Below are positions 11,740 through 22,934 of a DNA stretch of 64,000 bases, piece by piece (the stretch's first letter is position 1; every line of letters starts with the position of its first letter). A program made the position numbers and the translations under genes. The DNA comes from Kitagawia praeruptora. Its lineage: Eukaryota; Streptophyta; Magnoliopsida; Apiales; Apiaceae. The notes under the pieces are model-generated. The model was not told the DNA's origin. It searched no databases and worked only from the letters and a program-made list of their open reading frames with translations. Location: assembly GCA_037693485.1 (NCBI GenBank), contig CM075344.1, positions 38,343,501 to 38,407,500 of the forward strand, in the 5' to 3' direction.

Positions 11740-14700
11740 TGTGACGCCTCGCAGATCCGGGATACAGATCCGGGCTCACAACTCACTTAAACAATACAAA
11801 CCTATAAATGCGGAACAATAATAATACAATCCCTCATCCAAGATACGAGCACAGGCTAAAGTATGAAACAAACACTGCTAATTACTATTACAAACCTCAA
11901 ATATAATTTAATACAATCTGATAGATCTTAAATGTCTAGTCTATCCAATCCACTTATTACAACAATACACGAAATTAAACCATCTGCACTCTCAATCATC
12001 AAACATCACTCCCCTGGCTACCGAGCCACTAGGTCTAAACATCCTCGATCTTAACTGGAAAAGAAACATTACATTGCAAGGTGAGCCAGAAAGCTCAACA
12101 AGAATATCCTTCAATGTATAAATAAATAATAAACTTTTAATCGTTCCAAGTATTAACTACAAGCCATACTGGAATATCTGAAAGGTGAATCAAGTTCAGT
12201 GATATGAACAGATAAATTCGGATAAGTTCCGACGATCAATAATGCCATAAGAAAGTGGCTCAACATCAACTAGAGTCAAATACTCAGAATGTTAGAACTG
12301 GTCCATCTCATAATTTTTAAAAACAAAGTTAGGCATGCTGATCAGTCACGCTCTAACCCGGACAGTGCACAAAGCAAAGTCCTCATCGGATCCAAGGCAC
12401 TGAAAGGCCTTACACATCGACCAATATATGGTCAGACCAATTAAGGTCAAGTTTTATATAAATCCACCAATTCTAACCTTACGTTCAGGTGTCGATACAA
12501 TTGACAACCTTTAAATCATAATTAGGTGTCGGAAGATTGACAACCTTGATCACAACAATCACTGGAAGTTCACGTTCCAGGAAAAACAACTCAAAGTGAA
12601 TGTACGATAACAAATGGTACAACATCTAGTATCGATGAGTTCGATACAACAATGGGGTGATAATGAAGAATCAACAATAGTAACAATAAGTGTTGTCTAG
12701 ATCGATACAAGAAATGGGTAAATCGAATGCAACGATATTATAGGCGTCGACGAATTCGAACGCCACCATCTGGGTAATAATAATTAATCAAGAGTAATAA
12801 GGCATCGACTAGAGCGAATGCCTAAAAAGGTTGAAATGAATCGTCAATGATAATTTAAATGAATCTCGTCAAAGTTGATAAGAATAATTCAATGGATTCA
12901 TGCTGTGAATAATTTAAGAATGATTTCTTGAACAATAATTTAAAGGGATACATGGCATAGCATTTGTATATTTAATAGGATAACAAGTGGTAGAAAAATA
13001 CTTGCCTGATAATAAGGTCAAGTCCGTCTAAATATTCTCGTAACCTTCTGCTTTAGCTTTTCCTTTGCTCCTCTGACTCGACTCTATAATAAACGTCTCG
13101 AATCAAATACTAATACATCTCACTATTCATTCCACGTATTTCATGTAATTCACATAATTTACATAATTCATTTAGCACGTAACATTTATATTGCCCTAGC
13201 GGACACATTCAAATCACGTAATCAATTAATTGAACTCTACAATTATTTTTAACACAAGTCCAAACCTCGTCATAAATTAAATCTCGCTTCGAAATATTTT
13301 TAAAACAATTTTCATAATTTTTGGGATTTTTCTAATATTTTTAAAGCATTTAAAACTCAAAACGGGATAATTTGGAATTAAATAACCTCAATTATATTAA
13401 TTAAATTAAACAATAATTAATGAATAAAATTATTCGATAAATGATCTCATTTATCGAATAATTAAATCAATTTAAATTATTATTCGAAATGATTTAATAT
13501 AATTAAAGTATTAAATTCTACATTTAAATAATTAAGGAAATGATTCCAAAAATCTTAAAATAAATAATAATTTTGGATAAATCCGATTTTTGTTTTAAAA
13601 TAATACAGAAAATATTTTTCTGAAAATTTAGAAACTGATTTTGTATTTTTCTGATTTTTATTGAATTAAATATGAATTTTCGAAAATTAAAACAATTTAA
13701 AATAAAAATCAGAAATAATCAGCACTATTCATCGTCTTCTTCTTCAAGCTCCACCACCGGCGGCAATGGCAGCTCCGGCCGGCGGCGCAACTCCGGCGAC
13801 ACTCTAAATCTAGTCAAACATGACCCAAACTCAACACAAGCTTTGTCTTTGAACGATCTACAACTTCGCCAACCCAGAATTTCCAAACAATTACTCGAAC
13901 TAAAATTCCGTTCAAAAAGTCAACATTTTCCGATGAACACCAAGAACACTCAAGAACAATTTCGAAATAATCAAACCACGTCTAAACATGTTTAACGAAC
14001 TCAAAACCTAACATATGATATACCAAACTGACCAGGAGAAAATTATCTACAACATGGAATCATCAAATCACATAAACAATCAAGTTTACGAAAAATCATA
14101 ATTTTGAATCTTTAAATTCGAATTTTGTAAAAATCATATAAAATCAAATAATGATCCCCCACGAATTCTGGGCACATATTTAGAAACTAGATGATGTGAG
14201 CTTCGATTCGACTGTAAGATCGTCGAAATCGGACTCCGATAACACCTCCAATTGTTGGTTTGATTCTCAAGAACACGAAGAACACAACAATCAAACCTCG
14301 ATTGCTACTTGATATAGAACTCAAAAATCAACATATGATATACCAAACTGACCAGGAGAAAATTATCTACAACATGGAATCATCAAATCACATAAACAAT
14401 CAAGTTTACGAAAAATCATAATTTTGAATCTTTAAATTCGAATTTTGTAAAAATCATATAAAATCAAATATTGATCCCCCATGAATTCTGGGTACATATT
14501 TAGAAACTAGATTTTCATACCTTTAATTTGAGCCCAAGAACGTTGAATTTCGATTCCGGGAAAGCCTCCAATTTGAAGATTGAATTGATGAATGTTTATG
14601 TTGAATTATTTTTGGAGAGCATTTCTTAATTTTTAAGATAAAAATGATATGATTGATCAGATGGTGTGCTGAGACAAATCTGGAAAAGCTGGAGGAAATA

Positions 14701-15236
14701 ATGAAAAAGCAAACTTTAGCTTTTTGGAATAGTGATTCTTGTCTGGCGTGCTGTCTGCTCCGTTAATTGTCGAATAACAGCCTTTCTGTACGTCGAACGA
14801 ATGACGAGTTTTGCTCCAAACGAAACGATTCGAATTCGAGCGATTTCAAAACTCTGGAAATAAATTATAATTTAAATAACAAGTCATTTAAAACTTGTTC
14901 GAACGAATTTGAAGTTACGGAGTTCTAAAAACGCAGAAAATAGGGTTTCGGGTCTGCGGCCCACCGAAAAACGTTTTCACCACTGTACTTTTCGAAAAAG
15001 CGAAACGATCATTTTAAAACAACACATAATACATCTAAAGCATATAAAAGACTTCTTTTAACCAGTTAACACGTATATCCACTTATCAATAAATTTAAGT
15101 AATATAACAGCTCAAAATACGAGAACGTTTAATTCTTCTCGTAAATCCACTTAACGGCAAATATAAAAATATCAACTCGTCTTATAAATCCACGATTAAA
15201 CATATATTACCAGAAATAAAAATACAGGTTCTTACA
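11740..15236 (-). repeat. Complete 5' LTR of the Tekay-like element (3.5 kb)
   Basis: On the minus strand it begins TGTAAGAACC at 15236 and ends ...CA at 11740, two bases before the primer binding site, giving TG...CA termini. The 3' end is certain. The 5' end is inferred from the TGTAAG terminus and from the change of sequence character there. The bases just outside (ATCTA, 15237-15241) are the candidate target-site duplication, but the partner site is not in the window. It contains a 320-bp internal tandem duplication. Confidence 0.65.
14001..14516 (-). repeat. 320-bp tandem duplication inside the Tekay LTR
   Basis: About 195 bp at 14001-14196 recurs at 14321-14516 (offset 320) with a few substitutions; both copies carry a run around ACATATGATATACC. 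The junction that truncated the middle LTR falls inside the first copy (equivalent of 14060). Confidence 0.8.
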
Positions 15237-17303
15237 ATCTACAAGAATATGATATGAGCATCTTGAAGAAAACACACAGTACTCAACTTCATAGATGAAT
15301 ATTCAACGACTTATTAGAAATTATCGAAGAATTGTGAAGCTTCTTGGAGTTAGTTCTTCATCAAAGACAAGCTTCCCTGAAGAACTGGGGGGTAGTACAA
15401 TTACAATTACTATAGCACATGGTACTTTGAAAGTTGAGGATTTCAAAGTTTTGAGAATTCAGACCAGGAACCTCACCACCAGGTCCAGGAAGCTCGCGAT
15501 TTGATTCAGGAACCTCACGGCTAGGATGCAGTTTGGAAACCTCATAGCTCATATTTGGATCAGGAACCTTGAGGATTGATTTGGTCTAGTATCTTGAAGA
15601 GCAGCATGCTTGCATCATGAACACGTCAATGAGTTTCCAAATCTTAACGGATGCTTCCACTTCACATCTGATTAGTCTATAGAAAGATCCAGGTGATACC
15701 TATCCTTTTATGCTTACATATTCGTAAAAAACCTCTCAGGTTCATTATTATATACCTGAAGCTCATAGCTTGTATGTAACAACTTCCGGGTTCATTGATA
15801 TTAGTTAGAAGCCAATTGTTGACAGTTTCTGATTAGCAGCTTCCTGCTTGAAGTTCCCAGCCAACCGATACCTGAATAGAAGAAAGTGTACTTACAACAA
15901 GAACTCCATGCCTTTAGAAGATTAATCTAGTGCCCTTTTGGATTCTCTTTGTGCTCCATTCAAGGATTCACTTAGAGCCCAGAAGGATTCACTAGGTTCC
16001 CTAAGAATTTTCAAATATTCACTCAGTGCCCTTATGGATTCTCTATGTACCCGTATAGGTTCACTTAGAGCCCAAAAGGATTCACTTGGTGCTTCATGCA
16101 TCCACGCGCATTTGTTTGGTATCTTAATGGATTCTCTTTGTACCCTTTTAGGGATTCATTTGGTGCCCGATTGGTTACGGTTTTTGTCCTAAGCAGAGGT
16201 TCACATAAACAACCAGTTGGATTCACCTTATGCCCTTACAAGGATTTGCATAGAGCCCATAAAGATTCACTTTGAAAGCCCTGTCAGCTACAGGCACTCG
16301 ATAGCTAGAAAAGACTTGCAAGCACGAGAGATTCACATCGAAAAGCCCTATGAATCGTAGGCACAATTCAAAAGTCCCATAAGCATGTGGGCACCTAGTT
16401 AAAGGTTTTGGGAACCTAATCATGGGTAACCTAACCTAGAGTTTGATTGTACCTGAAAAGCCTTTAAAGGGATTCACCTTGTGCCCATACGGATTCACTT
16501 GGTGCCCCTAGCATTTGAAGGGATTCACCTTGTGCCCTTACAGATTCATTTGGTGCCCCTAGAGTTTGAAATAATTCATCATGTGCCCTATAGATTTTCT
16601 TTGTGCCCTCTTCAGGATTCACTTAGAGCCTATAAGGATTCACTTGATGCCACAAAGGAATTCACTTAGTGCCCAACCGGATTCTCTTCGTGCTCTTGAC
16701 ATGATTCACCTAGAGCCCGGATGGATTCACTTCGTGCTCCCTAAAGCCAAAAAGGATTCATTTGATGCCCAATCGAATTCTTTAAGTGCCCTTCTCAGGA
16801 TTCACTTAAAGCTCAACAAGATTCGTCTTATGCCCTGTCAAGGATTCACTTAGCGCCCAATTGAATTCTCTAAGTGCCCTTCCCAGGATTCACCTAGAGC
16901 TCAATTGAATTCGCCTTGTGCCCTCATCAAAGCGATACAAAGATGAATACTCCCACTTATAAAGCTTGTATATGATTGAAACAGGTACCGTACTACTAAC
17001 AATTTCTCGATAAAGCAGCTTGCAGCATCCTTGATGATCATCAGAAGCTTCCAGTTAATAGCTTTCGGCTTCTAGTTTTCAACCCATAGTTTATAAGCTA
17101 CAGCTTCCAGTCAATAGCCGAAACAAGCAGCTTTCAGTCAACCGCTTCAACAAGCTATAGGAGGTTCACCCGTCATGACGGCTCGGGGGGTAGCTCAATT
17201 CCCCTATATCTTATTATTGTGAGTTTACACAGAGAAGAGCTTCCATCTTCCAGGTTCAGTAACGAAACCTTAATCCAGACAGGCACAATGAAGCACAGAT
17301 AAG
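15237..17303. other. Decayed Tat-like 3' region, non-coding
   Basis: No credible coding sequence. The stretch is rich in AGGAACCT/AGGTTCCT-type motifs (for example 15465-15580) and has a G-rich, polypurine-like tract near 17181-17193, both typical of the intact Tat-like element at 21828-33017. It is interpreted as a remnant of the region between pol and the 3' LTR of a related element. The identification is an inference from motif style, not an alignment. Confidence 0.4.
15935..16925. repeat. Degenerate short tandem repeat array, GGATTCACTTAGTGCCC type
   Basis: Dozens of imperfect units of about 25-35 bp built on GATTCACTTAGTGCCC and GATTCTCTTTGTGCCC alternate across about 1 kb. A few non-repeat interruptions occur (16260-16440). 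The same family recurs at 19858-20100. Apparent ORFs in both strands are by-products of the repeats. Confidence 0.8.
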
Positions 17304-17840
17304 TGTTGGGTTTCAACCCAATATGATGTTATGGGTTTGGGTGGTCCAAGATATATATGGGAAAGATAATAATTGTATGTGTAGACAATTATTATATATG
17401 GTATGTCTTGATCACTAAGTTGGGTAATTAGGTGCCAAGAATTGGAAGGCTTGTATAACAAGTATGGTAAGACTTGTAGAACAAGTATGGTAAGTCTTGG
17501 TGACTAAGTTTTGGATGGCTATATATACATAGTCATATTGTATTTGTTTGATAATGTGAAAGCTTAAGAGATGTAGTCTTAAGTATTGTTTGGGTGATGC
17601 TTGAGCATTGTTGGCTCAAGTATCGGGTTGGGACACCGTTAAGGTGTTATTGTTTTGATGTATTATTGATAATTGTTTTGATTAATAATACAAGTTTGGG
17701 GCATGGGTGTTTCCACGTCAAGTATTTGTGTGTTCTTGTTTTGCGCTTTGGTAGATCTTGTCAATTATTGATTGGTGTGTGTGTGCGCTCTGTATTGGTT
17801 GTTTGTGAATCTCGAATTGTGTAAGTCCCCTAACCTAACA
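17304..17840 (+). repeat. 5' LTR of the TRIM-like element
   Basis: Begins TGTTGGGTTT, ends CCTAACA, and is followed by two bases and the primer binding site. A TATA-like run (ATATATACATA near 17521) may serve as its promoter. Confidence 0.9.
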
Positions 17841-18373
17841 AGTGGTATCAAGAGCCAAGGTTTGGGTTTGTGATTGAAGAGGTTGAGGGAAAGTTTGAGA
17901 AGGATTTGCTGACAAGGAGATTGCTACTAAAGCGGGTAGAGACAAAGTTACGTGCGGTTTGGCGGTTGACTTGCACCGTGGATCAATCATGTGTTCGGAC
18001 TCAAGATGGAGGAAGATGGAAGAGGTCATCGCAATTGTTTCAATGGCTTGATCAACCAGATGAACTGTTTGGATGATACTACAGATTTTCTTCAGGAGGC
18101 CGAAGGATTGTGAAAGCAAAGATCGGGTGACTCAACATGTGGAAGAGCACTCATGGTGGTTGATGCACGTGATTTTGTAGATTGGATACATCGTTATGGT
18201 GAAGAATGATGGTTTGGATGGTTTGGAGGGTCACTATATGGGTTTTAGCGACACTCAATGATTGGAAGAACAAGAGGAGGTTCTTGTTTGAGGGGAGGCG
18301 TTGGCGAATGGACGTCGATGGCTTGATGGGTTACCGTTCAATCCGATGTGGGTATTGGGTTGAAGGGGAGGAT

Positions 18374-18910
18374 TGTTGGGTTTCAACCCAATATGATGTT
18401 ATGGGTTTGGGTGGTCCAAGATATATATGGGAAAGATAATAATTGTATGTGTAGACAATTATTATATATGGTATGTCTTGGTCACTAAGTTGGGTAATTA
18501 GGTGCCAAGAATTGGAAGGCTTGTATAACAAGTATGGTAAGACTTGTAGAACAAGTATGGTAAGTCTTGGTGACTAAGTTTTGGATGGCTATATATACAT
18601 AGTCATATTGTATTTGTTTGATAATGTGAAAGCTTAAGAGATGTAGTCTTAAGTATTGTTTGGGTGATGCTTGAGCATTGTTGGCTCAAGTATCGGGTTG
18701 GGACACCGTTAAGGTGTTATTGTTTTGATGTATTATTGATAATTGTTTTGATTAATAATACAAGTTTGGGGCGTGGGTGTTTCCACGTCAAGTATTTGTG
18801 TGTTCTTGTTTTGCGCTTTGGTAGATCTTGTCAATTATTGATTGGTGTGTGTGCGCGCTCTGTATTGGTTGTTTGTGAATCTCGAATTGTGTAAGTCCCC
18901 TAACCTAACA
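18374..18910 (+). repeat. 3' LTR of the TRIM-like element
   Basis: Same length as the 5' LTR, preceded by the polypurine tract and followed by the ATAAG target-site duplication. Differences noticed: one A/G near 18481, one A/G near 18772 and one T/C near 18854. Confidence 0.9.
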
Positions 18911-18915
18911 ATAAG

Positions 18916-19278
18916 TTCTACTTTCATGCCTTTATATCCTTAACAATCATGCACATTCTCTGTCGACGAGAGCTTATATTCTGTCATGCTTAGATACATA
19001 TAGCTTTTAGTGCGCATATTGCATGATCCTTAGAAATGAAATTTATGTGAACTTGTACTTAGGATGTTATCATGCCCTATAGTTCACAATTTACGCAGCA
19101 TATATGCTTAGTTTAAGATCTCGAGCAGGTTAGTTAGAACAACCTTTTATATAATTGATATGCCATGAGAACGTATCAACATATATAATGTAGATAATCA
19201 TTCGTACTTGCATACATGCATCACTTATATGTGAGCTCTTCAGCTCGTATTACTAATCTATTTTTTCCAGTTTTCTTA
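18916..19278. other. Unassigned stretch between TRIM and Tat remnant
   Basis: AT-rich, without an ORF of note, tandem repeat or recognisable terminus. It is the right-hand continuation of the sequence interrupted by the TRIM. Confidence 0.4.
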
Positions 19279-19857
19279 GTGTTATGCCCAAAATTACCAT
19301 GGCCTAGATTTAGACATATCAAGTCGTAGGTTCCAATCAACAAGTATTGTATGAGCCAGGAGACAGATTATATCCAGTACTAAATATGAAGATCAGACAT
19401 GAAGAAATGAGCATTAGACAAAGAGATTATTAAGAGTTGACAAGTATCAAGAGGTTCCTGAAGAACCAGAAGCTGAGTAGATTATAAGAAGACCATGTTC
19501 CTCCCCGAGAAGAGCCCAAGTCAGCCTAGCAGCAGCAATGAGAACATCAAGAAGTACATGGGAACCACAAAAAGGCTCCCCAGACTAACAAATTTGTTAT
19601 TTATGTAGGTACAGTTTCCTGTAGTGAGGTTCCTGAGAACCAGATTTCGAGACATAGGTTCCTGAGCACTAGGTTCCTGAGCATAGACAACAGAGAGATC
19701 AAGAAGCCAGCTAGAGAGATGCAGAATCATTATTGGAAAGTATTCCTAGGACGCAGCTGATCTTAGAGTACCTCTAATAGACAGACAGTAGATAGTCAAG
19801 CAAAAAGCAGCTTAGAAAATGAAGCAACGTCTCGAGCAAGTTATGATTTTCAAGGTT

Positions 19858-20100
19858 AACCTCGTGCCCTTCTAAGGATTCATCTAGTGCCCTATTGGAT
19901 TCGTTTTGTGCCCTCAGCATAGGTTCGCATAACGCCCAATTAGGTTCACTTTATGCCCTTATTTGGATTCACGTGGTTCCCTTGACATTCTTAAGGTTCA
20001 CTTAGTGCCCAATTAGATTCGCTTTGTGCCCTTGTCAAAGGATTCATTCAGCGCCTAATTGGATTCACTTTGTGCCCTTGTCACGATTCAAGCAAGAAGA
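19858..20100. repeat. Short tandem repeats of the GATTCACTT..GTGCCC family
   Basis: Roughly eight imperfect units matching the array at 15935-16925 (for example 19930-19980 and 20000-20090). They sit just upstream of a polypurine tract and 3' LTR, which ties this repeat family to Tat-like 3' regions. Confidence 0.75.
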
Positions 20101-20218
20101 TAAAGACCCGCATGGTTCACTCAGAAGAAACATGGGAGCACTGAAGGGATTGGGCCTTAAAATATCAAGCTATTTAGGTTCCTCTCGCATCCTATGACTT
20201 CGAGGAACCGGGGGTACT

Positions 20219-20962
20219 TTTTGTGCCCAAAATCTCCATGGGCTAGATTTAGGCCCATTAGGCTTAAGGATCCAATCCGTATGAGTAATATGGGTTATGA
20301 TTGAGGTCCCTTAAGTTAAATGGGGCTAAATAGCATGAGAAATGGATCTGGGCAGGTTCTGGTTTCCGAGAGACAGCTTCCTGGGAGACAGGTTCCTGAG
20401 AGACAGCTTCCTGTACGAGAACAGATTTATTCCAGCAGAATTCTAGTATGATTAAGCCTCCTATTCTTTAGGAGCAAGTCATGAACATCAACTCCTTATT
20501 GGAATGTATTCCTTGGGCGCAGATGATCCTTGAATACATCTAATAGGACGAGAACTTGTAAACATACTCCTAGTCGGACTAGAACTCGAGTTTTATTCGA
20601 CTTAGGTCGCCTATTCGTGGCTGAAATCTGGAGAAAAGGAGTTCCCCACGAATTAGGAACCTAGTTTATTGCCGCCTAACCAGACTTCTAGTCTAAAAAG
20701 AACTACGTGAACTTGATCCCTATATATACAAGGGTACGTAGGCACCTTGAGAACATGTTTTTACAAGCCTCACAATACACCTACGAGATTCTTGAGAACA
20801 CACGACACAAGCCTCAAGGGAACTCGCGAGATTCTTGTAAACGCTCTCGAGCTCAGTTCAACCCCTACAAAACACCTCAATTCTCCATAGATTAGTTGAT
20901 CGTTAGCCTTTATAACTCACCATAAACCTCTCAAAAGTTGTTACGAAATCCACTTCATTCCA
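20219..20962 (+). repeat. Diverged 3' LTR of a Tat-like element
   Basis: It follows the polypurine tract at 20204-20218. It shares with the intact Tat LTR (compared on its minus strand) the start TTGTGCCCAAAATCTCC, the TATA region (CCCTATATATACAAGGG at about 20720; the intact LTR has CCCTATAAATACAAGGG) and the end around ACGAAATCCACTTCATTCC. The outer end is approximate. Confidence 0.65.
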
Positions 20963-21827
20963 CCCATAAATCGGAATTTTTTCTTAAAAATTTCGAAAAA
21001 CCCATTCGAGTTCTTTTCAGATCTGTTTTGATTTATAACTCGAAATATCAAATAAACACATTTCTTAGACTCAAAATCTCCTGCTTAACATCATATCAAA
21101 ATTTGGTGGCAATCCGAGATCTTTGACTTTTTGAAGTGATTTTCTCTACCCATTTTTTGGGTTGTTGTCCCCAATTGTTTGGGGTTTTATGTTTGTCCCC
21201 AATTTTTGGGGTTTATGTTTTGGTTGTGTTTTCTAGTTTTTGTCATGATAGGTGTGTTGGCAGCAGCTTGGAATTTGCTCAGGTTTGGAAGAAAACTCAG
21301 GTTGGAACTCGATGCTATCATATTCGAGAAGCCATTTCTTGGACAAAATCGCTAAAGCACGTTGATCAAGTGCTAGTAGTTCGATTATCGGTCTGCGAAT
21401 CGTGTGGTTCTTTTGCTTGAAAATGCTGCATAAATTCTATGTCAGACTATGGAGAGTGGTTTGTCACTCCTCCTGCAATCATGTACTCGAAAGTGATCAT
21501 TTCTAAGTAATGCAAGTACGATTTATTTCAAAAAAAAATGTTTCCAAGGAGATAATTTTCTTTTTGAAAATGTTATAAAATTTTGAAAAATAACTTTTTT
21601 TATTTTCCGAAGGTGGAAAACATATAAATTGAACATCTTTTCACAAATTTTATAATTTTTTTTCATGATAGTCAAATGACAAAAAAATATTTTCTTTCCA
21701 GAAAATTTACTCCTAGAGAATTATTTTTCAACTATTCTCGAACATTTATTTTCAAAATCAAATTATCTACTAGCAAACAAACGGATCCTAATTAATCTCG
21801 TATCTTGCTAATATTTTAAATATAAGA
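20963..21827. other. Intergenic stretch, no gene recognised
   Basis: AT-rich DNA with a 94-codon open frame at 21136-21420 that shows no recognisable domain and is probably chance. A run of CCCCAATTTTTGGGG-like inverted pieces lies at 21168-21212. Positions 21823-21827 (TAAGA) are the left target-site duplication of the Tat-like element. Confidence 0.4.
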
Positions 21828-22694
21828 TGTTGATGAGTGGATTTCGTAATCAACTTATATGAGGTCTACAGGTAGTTGTATAGGCTAGCGATCAACTGTT
21901 CTTCGAACTAGGTTTGGGTTGTGTTTGTGGGGGTTGAGCTGAACTCGAGGGTATCTCCAATAATCTCAAATACCTTTAGAGAAAATTAGAGAACTTAATG
22001 CGTCGTACCCTGAGGTGCCTACGTACCCTTGTATTTATAGGGATCAAGCTCACGTAGTTCTAATATGATTCTGTCTCTTACTGGAATAGCTGCATTCGGT
22101 CATCTAATTCGTGTTGGACTCAGGTTCCTTTAGAGCCTTTCACGAACTAGTTTGGCTAAGTGGAGTAGAACTCGAGTTCGTACCCCACTTATGATTCTCT
22201 CATTGGTTAGAGTTATTCTAGGATCATCTGCGTCCTAGAATTATACTCAGATACCAATTCGTTTATCTGTTCTAGATGACTTCTAGAACTTTCTGTTGGC
22301 AACTCGTAGGAACCTGGTACTCAGGAACCTATATCTCAGGAGCCTGTTTCTCAGGAACCTCCTTATTTCGGGACATATCGCTTAGGGACCTCCCTTTAGG
22401 TGTTAGTACCTGCACAAATAACAAACTGGTTAGACTGGATAACTCTTCGCATGCTTTTATCACCTCTATGGCTGTTGCTATGCTAACTCGAACTCTTCTG
22501 CTGGGAGGAACCTGGTCTTATAATGCTCAGCTCAGCTTCCTGACCATTGGGAACCTTCCGATACTCATACTTCGTTAGTCATTTCTTCTATCTGATCTTC
22601 ATAACTCATACTGGATCAATCTTCTGGCTCGTATGGATCAAACCCTATAGCTTAATGGGCCTAAATCTAGCCCATGGAGATTTTGGGCACAACA
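21828..22694 (-). repeat. 3' LTR of the Tat-like element
   Basis: 867 bp. It differs from the other LTR at one position noticed (A at about 22518, C at about 32841). It contains clustered AGGAACCT motifs (22312-22370) and, on the minus strand, a TATA box CTATAAATA near 22037. Confidence 0.92.
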
Positions 22695-22710
22695 AGTACC
22701 CCCCGGTTCC
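22695..22710 (-). other. Polypurine tract of the Tat-like element
   Basis: On the minus strand this reads ACCGGGGGGTACT immediately before the 3' LTR, the expected site of plus-strand DNA priming. Similar G-rich tracts occur at 25465-25475, 25810-25820 and 25962-25972 and could act as extra priming sites. Confidence 0.75.
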
Positions 22711-22934
22711 TTGAAATCATGTAATGTGAGAGGAACCTATTCTAATTCTACGATCAAAAGTTCAATGCTAAACCATTCTAGTAACAATACCTCGCTTCAA
22801 CATTTTATATCCAAGCCTACATGAGTTAACTCGGCGTAGGAAACAGGACATAAAATATTTTCAGCTTAATATAATCTTGAGTAAGCTTCCTTTGTATTAA
22901 GGAACCTGTTATCTTGCTATTTTCTTTCGCAGAT

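Larger units (their letters stand above)
1..15236 (-). mobile_element. Tandem array of two Tekay-like Ty3/gypsy retrotransposon units
   Basis: Positions 1-7014 and 7047-14060 are the same sequence displaced by exactly 7046 bp, with about 20 substitutions noticed by eye. Reading the minus strand the order is LTR (15236-11740), gag-pol unit 2 (11030-7015), a truncated LTR (7014-4694), then gag-pol unit 1 (3984-1, open at the window edge). Both units keep a primer binding site matching initiator tRNA-Met. The pol order PR-RT-RNase H-integrase, the tRNA-Met primer and the 3.5-kb LTR fit the Tekay (Del) chromovirus lineage; no chromodomain is visible because the integrase C-terminus is missing in both units. 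The array could extend left of the window. Confidence 0.85.
17304..18910 (+). mobile_element. TRIM-like miniature LTR retrotransposon
   Basis: Two 537-bp LTRs (17304-17840 and 18374-18910) with TGTT...AACA ends differ at three positions noticed by eye. They flank a 533-bp internal region with a primer binding site at 17843-17856 (TGGTATCAAGAGCC, tRNA-Met type) and a polypurine tract at 18363-18372 (AAGGGGAGGA). A perfect 5-bp target-site duplication ATAAG flanks it (17299-17303, 18911-18915). There is no gag or pol, so it must be mobilised in trans. The LTRs are long for a classical TRIM, which usually has 100-250 bp. High LTR identity means a recent insertion. Confidence 0.92.
19279..20962 (+). 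mobile_element. Deletion derivative of a Tat-like LTR element
   Basis: On the plus strand an LTR-like segment starts near 19279 with TGTTATGCCCAAAATTACC, resembling the terminus TGTTGTGCCCAAAATCTCC of the intact Tat LTR (minus strand). Then come short tandem repeats (19858-20100), a polypurine tract (20204-20218, GAACCGGGGGTACT type) and a second diverged LTR (20219 to about 20962). gag-pol is absent. The simplest reading is an old Tat-like copy that lost its internal coding region. Both LTRs are too diverged to be young. Confidence 0.55.

Noticed and set aside
15295..15504. Possible small gene at 15295-15504
   Set aside because: No domain, no supporting context, and it lies in Tat-like repeat remnants.
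20707..21420. Several short plus-strand ORFs after the TATA region of the diverged Tat LTR
   Set aside because: No domains, no shared frame with a gag, and the first lies within the LTR itself.
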